Below, piece by piece: positions 48,105 to 58,154 of a stretch of 64,000 bases of DNA. The translations under genes and the position numbers were made by a program. The notes beneath the pieces were generated by a model that saw nothing but the letters and a program-made list of their open reading frames with translations, was not told where the DNA came from and ran no database searches. How positions within the stretch are numbered: the first letter of the stretch is position 1; each line of letters starts with the position of its first letter. Source of the stretch: Elymus sibiricus (Eukaryota > Streptophyta > Magnoliopsida > Poales > Poaceae); assembly GCA_039707655.1 (NCBI GenBank), contig CM077676.1, positions 382,113,614 through 382,177,613 on the forward strand. The letters run 5' to 3'.

Positions 48105-48536
48105 ATGTCCGGTTATCCTTTCGATCGTAGTTTTCACCCTAGTATGTCGAAATGTCTTCTGAGGTTAGCTGCCAATTTCGAGATAGACAATAGGATAGTT
48201 CCATGGGACGAACTCCTCGATAGTGACACCTTACTGAATGAGTTGGCTCACGCATTAAGTAGGTCCGGGTGGCCTACAAGGACCTTTGAGGAGATACGAA
48301 AAGAACTTCTCAGGTTGCATGGAAGGTGGAAAAAGCAACAACATAAGGGTGAAGCATTCCTAAAGGCTGCAGCAGAACATACTTATTTATGGACCCAAGA
48401 CAGCGAGGACGAAGATGATCTTTTCATGCCGAGCACCAAGGGCAAGAGTATCGCATCGTCGAAGGCCAAGAGTGCCGCATCGTCGAAGGGCAAGAGTGCT
48501 GCATCGACGGAGGATGACGATGATGCCTTCATGTAG
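48105..48536 (+). CDS. Small acidic/basic protein of the second MULE, unknown function
   Basis: An intact single-exon frame of 143 codons starts with MSGYPFDRSFHPSMSKCLLR. The first 100 residues look folded and helical (WDELLDSDTLLNELAHALSR, then FEEIRKELLRLHGRWKKQQH). The tail is acidic (DSEDEDDLF), followed by three Ser/Ala/Lys repeats (GKSIASSKAKSAASSKGKSA) and EDDDDAFM. A TATA box lies 55 bp upstream. The family is not recognised. It is divergent from the transposase gene and next to the left inverted repeat, where MULEs often carry a second gene. It is the only unbroken frame in this element. It may help transposition, but that is inference. Confidence 0.6.
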   Translation: MSGYPFDRSFHPSMSKCLLRLAANFEIDNRIVPWDELLDSDTLLNELAHALSRSGWPTRTFEEIRKELLRLHGRWKKQQHKGEAFLKAAAEHTYLWTQDSEDEDDLFMPSTKGKSIASSKAKSAASSKGKSAASTEDDDDAFM

Positions 48537-48956
48537 TTTGTAAGCTGTATTTTTTAATTCAGCCCTACCGTTTAATTCAGATGTACTTGCATCTTAATTG
48601 TAGGAGCATTATGTTGTATCTTAATTTCCCGTTGTAGTTGTTGCACGACGTTGTAGAATTAGTTTGTAGTGTCTTTTTGTAGAAGCCTTATGTTGTATCT
48701 TAATTTCCTGTTGTAGTTGTTGCACGACGTTGCAGAAATAGTTTGTACTATCAGAATTATCATATACATTATGTGTCTCATACATAGATAATGGCTCATA
48801 CATAGATAAAGTTGGAAACAAACATAAATAGAAATATGTCGGATCTGATGCATAGATAAAAGTCGGAAACAAACATAGATAGAAATATGTCTGATGCATA
48901 GATAAAAGTCCGAAACAAACATAGAAAGAAATATGTCTCATGCATAGATAATAGTA
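48537..48956 (+). repeat. 3' flank of the small MULE gene with two tandem duplications
   Basis: A 79 bp unit (TTATGTTGTATCTTAATTTC...) occurs at 48609 and 48688. A shorter unit of about 55-65 bp (GATAAAAGTCGGAAACAAAC plus ATAGATAGAAATATGTC) repeats about three times at 48795-48950. No ORF was seen. Confidence 0.7.
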
Positions 48957-50715
48957 TCACTCGGCTCTATGAGGACGCGTACGCGGTCTCCGTCGAGGAC
49001 CGGAAAGCGTGAGTGGGATCCTCGGACGCACGTGACGTAGACCTGGGCCGTACAACGGCTCGTCAACCTCTGGTTGTGTCTCCTGCGTGGGAGGTGGTGG
49101 CGGAGTCTGATATGCTTGCTGAGACCAGCCGGTGTAGGCTTGCGGGTCTCCCAAGACATCTGAATGGACATCTGATGAGCGGTCAGAAAACGCGGCAGTG
49201 TGTCCCCCAGGCGAAGCCATGTACTGTCCCTCAGTAGTGTCTGTGGTATGAACGACGTCATAGTGAGTTGCATATTTATAATCAATTACTAACAAGAATG
49301 ATGAATTATTACCTTGCCACATATGTTGTTGCGGCTGCCACACCTGTTGATGAAGCCAAACCTCTTCCTGTTGCGACCCCTGTTGCTGCTGCCATGATGA
49401 ACTTCCGGGCTGGAAAGGAGGTGGTGGCCTGGGAGGAATCTGAGGCGAAACATGTGGCCGCGGATCCTGACGGTGCAAAGAGTGCCGAGGGGCCGATACC
49501 TGTGGGCGCGATTCCTGACGGCGCAAAGAGTGACGAGGGGGCGAAACATGTGGCCGCGGATCGTGAAGGTCCAATGAGTGACGCGGGGGGCGCTGTGCTG
49601 CTCGACGAGGCACAACGTCAGACGAGCGCGTACACGAAATAGCCTGCTTGATACCTCGTAGCTTCTCTTCAAGACGCCTCAACCAGGAAATGTGCTCCTC
49701 CTTGGGGAGAAGAGGCCCAGTCTCAACCCGGTGAATAAAAGCAGCAACATCCTCCTGAGCCTGTTCAGTCAACTCACCTTGAAAATAATAAACAAAAAGT
49801 TATATACGTATTCAAGATTTGATGTGTGCACGCAATTGAACGACATGAGACTTACAGCGTGGTGTCTGATCCCCGCCATAGACTCAATTGGGTACATCTC
49901 GGACGTGCCAGGGGGCTGCATTTGGCCAGGAATTGCCGTCGGTACCAAGTATAGATGAGTCGAGCTTCTGTACATCTGGAGATACGCGGCGAAATCCCGC
50001 GGCTGAAATGGGACATTCTCAACCCAGACTTGTGCCTCCGCCGCGTGCCACGAGTGAACGTACGGTCGAAGGGTCCGCATCCAGGCACTAAGAGCTTTTT
50101 CTCCTCCTTTGCGGCTTAAACTAAGATTGAGATATGTGTTGGACAATTAACAAACAAAGAAATATGGACACATGCGTTAGATAAGTTAGGAATGAACTTA
50201 CTCGTGGACATGCGACGGGAGGGGACGATCCGGGCGATCTGGGTTAGCCAATTGGCGCCTACCAAACTGTCTCATAACCCTCTGTTGGGACATCTCCTCC
50301 ACGAAGATGTCAAAAATAATCTTTACCTTCGTCATCCAATATATGTGATCTCTGGTGCACAAATTAGAAATCCCACGGGGCTGGAAAGGAGGTGGTGGCC
50401 TGCATGTCCTCCCGCCAATTATCTGGTACCTCCAACGGGCCTATGGCCTGGCCCGCCAAAGGTAGTCCCAACAAGTAGGACACATCCTGGAGAGTAGGCG
50501 CCATCTCTCCCCAGGGAAAGTGAAACGTGTGAGTCTCAGGCCTCCATCGGTCCACTAAGCATGTGATCAGTGACCTGTCATAACCGAAACGTCTGTGCTT
50601 CTCTATGTACTCATCGAGGTCCTCACCGCCCACCTCAGATGCTGGGACGCGAACCCACTCCTCTCTAGTGGCCTCAACCATACGTGCCAAAGGTAAAAGT
50701 CCAGCCCAAGCCAAC
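48957..50715 (-). pseudogene. Plant mobile domain (MAIN/MAIL1-like) gene, frameshifted
   Basis: The first exon (50715 to 50202 on -) carries the plant mobile domain: AGLLPLARMVEATREEW, then DRSLITCLVDRWRPETHTFH and APTLQDVSYLLGLPLAG. A frame change occurs near 50372 (after ATTSFPA). After it, conserved text continues (EEMSQQRVMRQFGRRQ). Second exon about 50120-49856 (KALSAWMRTLRPYVHSWH, DFAAYLQMYRSSTHLYLVP). Third exon from about 49777, coding to 48957, with Arg/Pro/His-rich repeats (RHSLDLHDPRPHVSPP-type, three times) and a Gln-rich stretch; it may contain a further splice near 49270-49320. The domain is known both in transposons and in host proteins MAIN and MAIL1, which act in meristem maintenance and transposon silencing in Arabidopsis. 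It reads in the same direction as the transposase, 36 bases downstream, but out of frame. Confidence 0.75.
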
Positions 50716-50751
50716 CTGCAAAATAAGAATGCAAAATAAGTATGCAAAGAC

Positions 50752-52779
50752 CACTTCAGCAAGGTTGGTTGTCATGGTGCCATACCTCGCTCCATGGGTG
50801 TCATGAAGCAAAGACCACTTCACGGGAGGCTCTTTCTCTATCCACTGTGAAAAATTCTTTATTGCCCTCTCCTTCTTTCTCTTCGTACCGGGCGGGTCAA
50901 ATGCTGGCAAGTCACAAAGCTCCATTGGCTCTAGCTCTGTGTTAGTTGGTTGCTTAGCCTGTGCAGCTCTCCTTTCCTTAACCTGTGCCTTCGTGAACTC
51001 ATCGAGCTTCTTCCACAAAAAATCATACTTCTTTTGTTGGTTTTGTGCGCATAGCTTTTTGAACATATTCATGAGGCGCTTATTCTTGAACTGGGAGTAA
51101 AAATTAGCCCCAAGATGGCGCATGCACCATCGGCTCTGCATGTCCTGCCATGGTGCTGGTTCGTTCCAACCTGGCGTCTGCAGTGCCCGAATGGCCGCTA
51201 GTATACCCGGATGCCTGTCATGAAGGATGCACACATTTGGCCGGTCCTTCACAATTGCAATTTTTAGCTGCCTGAAGAACCATAGCCAACTCTCCAAATT
51301 CTCACCCTCCACGAAGGCCATAGCAAGTGGGAGGATCTGATTGTTGCCGTCCACACCTATAGCGGTGAGGATCTGACCCCTGTACTTACCAGTGAGAAAT
51401 GTACCATCCACACACAACACAGGCAGGCAATGACTGAAAGCTTCGATTCATATAGCGAAAGAGAAGAACATTCGATGCAACACCTTATAATCTGGGAATT
51501 CGGGCAGCGTAAAGTGCTGGATGTCGACATGTGTGCCAGGATTCCTCGCCTGCAATGTGTGCAGGAGACGGACAACATTATCATACGAGTCGATGAACGT
51601 CCCAAACCTCTTCTCCATCGCTCTCTGCTTGGCCCTCCAAGCCTTCCCATACGGAATTTCGTAACTATATCTGCTCTTAATTGTATTCTGAATGTGTTTC
51701 GCTTCCATATCTTTCTTGTTCACTATCTCACTAAACATGAGTTCTGCAATGAGAGTTGAAGTAAGGTTTGGATGATCCACCAGCGGATATTTCATCACAC
51801 AATTGTGGGGCACAACCTTCGTCACGACCCAAGTCACGTCCCACTTTGGAACGTGGGCGTGCACCTTCGCGGGACAACTATTCATAATACATGACATAGT
51901 CAAGTATTTTTTTGTTGATACGTCCGTTTGAAAAATCCTTTGCGTGGACATTGCCCACTCTGTCACGGTTGCCTTCAGATTTTTCTTTGTGGCATACATA
52001 CCCCCTATTTCGACTTTGCTCCGATGATACTCCCAGGAAGATTCATGACCATCGTTCACGGTCATGCCGGTCGAGAGGTTCTGATTCCATGAAGCAGGAA
52101 TCGGTACCTCCTCGTCGTTCTCTTCACCATCTTCTTCATTTGAGTTCTCGGAATCAAGATCCTCCGCCAATCCATCCTCGTCTTCCTCTTCCATCAGGTT
52201 CTGCATTTCCGATCCTTCCTCATCCCCATCAGCCTCGCCACTATCAGGATCTCCTATGTTCTGACTACTCTCCCCTGCATCGTAGTCCCCTCCAACGTGT
52301 GACACATAATCCGACTGACCCTCGAGTTCAGTACCACCCATATGTTCTGACCCAACTACATCCATCTCATCAATCGGCTGACTGACCTGGCCAGACTCGT
52401 AACCACCGCCGCCTTGTACCAGAGGATCCTCCATGGGGATGGGGAGCACTAAGGCAACGGGGTGAGTCCTCCGGCGTTTGCAGGATTCTAACCAGGTCAC
52501 CCACTTATGTGTCCTATCTATCGGAACCAACTCTCAGAAATTTTTTGTAAGGGATTTCGTCCACACTGACTGAATACTGACGGTGCACACATTGGGATCA
52601 AGCGAGAAATTTGTTGTCAACCAGTGTTTCAACTGACTAATGTTCACTTTTTCTGGATCGGTCAGTTGCAACTCCACATATGCAAACTCGGTCAGATCAA
52701 CCCCAGTCTCGTTTGATCGGACATTACCAGGACCATAGTAAACAACAAATTTAACTGATTCAGACATGTCTCCTGCCAT
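50752..52779 (-). pseudogene. MULE transposase with two in-frame TGA codons and a truncated C-terminus
   Basis: One continuous frame runs from ATG 52779 (MAGDMSESVKFVVYYG) for about 676 codons, broken only by TGA at 52534-52536 and TGA at 51448-51450. Order: an N-terminal region (PB1-like by general look, low certainty); a long acidic linker (EEEDEDGLAEDLDSENSNEE); a MuDR-type zinc region (SCPAKVHAHVPKWDVTWVV...HNC); and a catalytic core with Asp in LCVDGTFLTGKY, Asp in CILHDRHPGI and Glu in MTTNLAEV. The usual C-terminal region after that Glu is missing, and the frame runs directly into the plant mobile domain gene. The start codon sits at the edge of a 138 bp tandem array. Confidence 0.8.
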
Positions 52780-53590
52780 AAAAATTCATACCCATCAACC
52801 ACTACGTACCCATAATTTTTTTTACACTAACAGAAATGTCTACCACATATACATGACTACCACAAAGCAAACAATCGCTCAAACGAACTAAAATTTCAGA
52901 CATGTCTCCGGCAATTAAATTTCATATTCCCGTCAACCACTACGTACCCATAATTTTTTTTTACACTAACAGAAATGTCTACCACATATACATGACTACC
53001 ACAAAGCAAAAAATCGCTCAAACGAACTAAAATTTCAGACATGTCTCCGGCAATTAAATTTCATATTCCCGTCAACCACTACGTACCCATAATTTTTTTT
53101 ACACTAACAGAAATGTCTACCACATATACATGACTACCACAAAGCAAACAATCGCTCAAACGAACTAAAATTTCAGACATGTCTCCGGCAATTAAATTTC
53201 ATATTCCCGTCAACCACTACGTACCCATAATTTTTTTTACACTAACAGAAATGTCTACCACATATACATGACTACCACAAAGCAAACAATCGCTCAAACG
53301 AACTAAAATTTCAGACATGTCTCCGGCAATTAAATTTCATATTCCCGTCAACCACTACGTACCCATATTTTTTTTTACACTAACAGAAATGTCTACCACA
53401 TATACATGACTACCACAAAGTAAATAACCGATCTAACGAACTAAAATTTCAGACATGTCTCCGGCAATTAAATTTCATATTCCCGTCAACCACTACGTAC
53501 CCATAATTTTTTTTACACTAACAGAAATGTCTACCACATATACATGACTACCACAAAGTAAATAACCGATCTAACGAACTAAACAATCGT
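52764..53590 (-). repeat. Six-unit tandem array (about 138 bp) overlapping the transposase start codon
   Basis: The word ACATGTCTCC occurs at 52764, 52900, 53039, 53177, 53315 and 53453, giving spacings of 136, 139, 138, 138 and 138. Middle units are almost identical; the last two carry GTAAATAACCGATC in place of GCAAACAATCGCTC. On -, each unit contains GAC ATG TCT GAA, the same codons as near the transposase start, followed by about 35 open codons to a TAG. Confidence 0.9.
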
Positions 53591-54092
53591 CATTTATATT
53601 ATGAACTAAACAATTTTTTTTGCACTAACAAAAAAGTGAAGCTCATTAAACCTAAAATAAAAATGCACTAAACAAAAATGTGAGGTTATACCTTTGACGC
53701 GTGCTTCTCCGGCGAGCTCCAGTCCTCCACGCTAATCCGACCACCGAGCTGCCCACGGCCAACCCGCACGAGCACGGCTACCACAGACGGCTGCCCCTGC
53801 CAAGAGCTCCTCCAATGGCCGCCCCTGCCAAGCTCCACCACGACCGGGACCAAGCTCCAATGGCTGCCTCCACGGCCGGCCTCCCTCCTCTACCCTCTCC
53901 CCCACACGCGGCTCCCGGCTTCCCTCGTCTACCCCATTGCCGGATCGGGTTACTAGCAGCCGGTTTCTAGCTCCATCTACTAAATTTAATGGCTAAATGG
54001 CCTGGAATCTGAAGAAATACGCGAAGGAAAGGAAGAACAGAGAGAGAGAGCCGAGAGAAAGGGAGGCAGGAGGAAGAAGCTGGCCTGCGGCC
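53591..54092 (-). other. Upstream region of the second MULE transposase gene
   Basis: AT-rich DNA, then a GC-rich stretch (about 53690-53970), probably the promoter and 5' UTR on -. No TATA box was assigned. Confidence 0.4.
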
Positions 54093-54370
54093 TTATCCCG
54101 TAGCGTTTCGTCCGGTGGTAGGACGATTCGTCCAACGGGCGGACGAAACCAACCAGGCCGTCGGTGCGGTGGGCCGTTTCGCAGCCCAATTCAACGAAAC
54201 CCAGTTTTCGTCCAACGGTAGGACGAAACATATGTGTTTCGTCCAACGGCGGAACGAAACGTATGTTTCGTCCAACGGTAGGACGACCGTGTGCTATTTT
54301 TGCAATATCTGGTTTTTGGATCTTATTTTCCGAATTTGTTAAAAAAAAATACTATTTCCAAAAAAAATCC
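54093..54370 (-). repeat. Right terminal inverted repeat of the second MULE
   Basis: The outer 105 bp mirror the left end. The inner part has GTTTCGTCCAACGG repeats in the inverse orientation. Confidence 0.85.
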
Positions 54371-54474
54371 CATTCGTCCATCCATAAAAAATTCTATCCT
54401 ACCCCGCCAAAGTACGCAAAACAACCTCGAGAATGCATGCATGTTAAAAACCATGCATCGAGTTGGAACTTGGC

Positions 54475-55903
<1,429 letters not shown>

Positions 55904-56473
55904 TGGGGGGAGACCACGTGTGGGTATACGCAAATGTGGCATGGTCATGGATGCCAGGATGAATTCATCTCTTGTCGTCTGGTGTAATAATTGGTTTATG
56001 TGTCAACCAATGTAAACATTTCATGCATGCTTGTTCTCTGACGTGGAATAAAGTGAAAATTTTATTCCCGGGTTTCCGTTGCTTTTTTATCAGACGGAGG
56101 AGAAGATTTGCCTAATCCATTACTTAAGCGTAAGAGATTTGCCACGTTTTTTTTTTTTTTGAGAAATAGAGATTTGCCAAGTTAGTTAGCAGAAAACTAG
56201 GTGAAAATTGATACAGCATGGGCCAAGGCCACTCTCGAACACCAAAGCATGTAGCGCCAAGCCCACTCTCGTTCAGGACGACATACCCAACGACACAACA
56301 AACATCAACCACACATACACAGACTTGTTACTATGAGTCTATTTTTCTCAAAAAAATAAAAATACTATGAGTCTATGATTGATGGGATAAAAGATAAAGA
56401 GTAGGTGGAGAAACTTCTATATCGAAAATACCCCCTACATATGCAGAGAAGTTGAAGACGAACAAAAACTTCA
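55904..56473 (+). other. Peroxidase 3' UTR and flank
   Basis: AATAAA at 56047-56052 is the likely polyadenylation signal. Beyond about 56100 the DNA is AT-rich with no gene. The Helitron begins at 56474. Confidence 0.6.
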
Positions 56474-56589
56474 TCTCTACTCCTAATGGAGCAGTTGGTA
56501 GTCTCCGTTCCGGGTTTTTTTTCGTCCCACCTCCCACCTTCGTCTGGTTTTTTTTCGTCCTCCTCCCACCTCCCCTTAACGATCCCCTC

Positions 56590-57060
56590 GCATGAAAAAA
56601 ATCGAACAACCACCACGTAGCGAGGCCTCGCATGAAAAAAAAAACCCGGACGAAGACCATGTAGCGAGGCCCGCTCGCACGAAAAAAAATCGGACGAACC
56701 GGGAGCGAGGCCCCCTCGCAGGAAGCCACGAACCAGGAGCGAGGCCCCCTCGCACGAAAAAATATCTGACGAACGAGGCTGCCCTCGATCTATTCTCTAC
56801 GACGACGGGAACCATGCCCCAGCCGCCATTGCGGATCTAGAGGAGCCGCCGCCGAGGTGCTAGAGGAGCCGACGCCGAGGTCCTAGAGGAGCCGCCTCCG
56901 CCTTCATTGCAGACCTCTAGGTCGCCGTCGGGACACCGCTGCCGAGGTCTGCCATCGCCGCCGTCGAGGTCTGAGAGGGGCATGACCCCAGGGAGATCTT
57001 CGCCGAGGTTGCCGCCGCCGCCGCCGACGTCGCCTGCCCAAGGTTAGATCCCAGCGCCTG
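56590..57060 (+). repeat. GC-rich front of the Helitron with short repeats
   Basis: Repeated GCGAGGCCCCCTCGCACGAA words (56620-56780), then GAGGAGCCGCCGCCGAGGT words (56838-56920) and GCCGCC runs. It looks like a captured promoter or 5' UTR of a GC-rich gene upstream of the BTF3-like exons. Confidence 0.5.
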
Positions 57061-57334
57061 TCTCCTCCTCTCCTTGCAGCGCTATGCTCTGTCGCGAGGC
57101 TGGCGGGTGGGTCGATGGACGGAGAGGAAAGGTACGGTGCCGTCGATCCGTCCTGCCTGTGGATTCACTGGATGCGTCTTGGTGGAGTGAGCGCTCGTGA
57201 GATTCGATCTGGTTGCTCTGTCCTTCAAGGTGGATTCGGGGTCACTAGGTTGGGACGAATCGACTGCTGTTGGATTTGTTAACTCGCAGGTGCGCCATAG
57301 CTCTGTTTCGTGGTTAAAGAGCACTCGCCGCCTG

Positions 57335-57486
57335 AATACTCAGTGACTGGACGCTGCCTTGTCGTCTGCCCTGCTTCTAGCACCTAACTGTTTTTAGAAC
57401 GTTGGCTCTAAATACTCAGTGACTAGACGCTGCCACGTCGTCTACCCTGCTTCTTGCACCTAACTGTTTTTAGAATGTTGACTAGC
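57335..57486 (+). repeat. 76 bp tandem duplication
   Basis: AATACTCAGTGACT...TTTTTAGAA occurs at 57335 and 57411 with a few differences. It lies in the putative 5' UTR intron of the captured gene. Confidence 0.8.
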
Positions 57487-57554
57487 GTATTGGGAGATCC
57501 CTTTTTTGCTCCCCTGTCCCGTTATTAACGCAAGAACTCATGTGTGTCGTGCAG

Positions 57555-58154
57555 ATGAATGTTGACAAGCTGAAGAAGATGGCCGGTGCCCTGCGCTGGA
57601 GGCAAGGGCAGCGTGCACATGTGCTTTCTATGTTAACCTTGTTACTATCATCCATAGGTAGTGTCATTGGTTTTGCTACAAGCAGTAGCGTTTCTTGCTT
57701 TCAGCACGTTATCTATTCTACAGGTATCCATTTTACGTGTGTAAATAGTTTGTTTCAGACCTGAAATGTTTCCTCAGAATCAATAATTTGTGGGCCCTGT
57801 GAACCATTGCTGATATCCTGTGTAGAAATGCCAAATTTGAAGCGTGCTAGCTACGCATACTGATTATCATCCAAGCATGCTATTGTCACATTTCTAAATT
57901 GATCTTTCAGTGAATTCCATTTAGTGTACGCATATCAGCTTAGAGTACAAAAATATGAAACCTTTATCTGCTTGTTATACTTAGTTTTCCTTCCACTGAT
58001 GACAGGAAGAAGAAGGAAGTGCACAAGACCACGACCACTGATGACAAAAGAGTTCAAAGCACTTTGAAAAGAGTAGGAGTCAGCACCATTCCTGTTATTG
58101 AAGAGGCCAACATTTAAAAGGATGACGTAGTTATCCAATTTCAGAACCCGAAAG
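57555..58154 (+). pseudogene. Captured BTF3 / NAC-beta gene fragment
   Basis: The BTF3 protein is the beta subunit of the nascent-polypeptide-associated complex at the ribosome. An acceptor GTGCAG precedes ATG 57555 (MNVDKLKKMAGA, the classic NAC-beta start). The GGKGSV text follows one frame over, so about two bases are missing near 57595. A second exon, 58006-58154 after a CAG acceptor, encodes KKKEVHKTTTTDDKR, STLKRVG and IPVIEEANI, then TAA where Phe is expected, then KDDVVIQFQNPK and a GT donor. The rest of the gene (NAC core and C-terminus) was not recognised downstream. Intron positions kept in the copy show that genomic DNA, not cDNA, was captured. Confidence 0.85.

Larger units (their letters stand above)
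47302..54370 (-). mobile_element. Second Mutator-like element (7.07 kb) with transposase and plant mobile domain genes
   Basis: Terminal inverted repeats pair 47302-47410 with 54370-54265 at roughly 88 percent identity by eye, starting GGATTTTTTTTTGGAAATAG and continuing through AATTCGGAAAATAAGATC. Inside the ends, TTGGACGAAAC-type words extend the similarity to about 47540 and 54090. A 5 bp direct repeat CATTC flanks the element (47297-47301 and 54371-54375); MULEs normally make 8-11 bp duplications. The main genes read on -, with one small gene on +. The right end lies 105 bp upstream of the peroxidase TATA box. Confidence 0.85.

Noticed and set aside
52764..53590. CRISPR-like appearance of the regular repeat array
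   Set aside because: The units are contiguous 138 bp tandem repeats with no unique spacers, in plant nuclear DNA.
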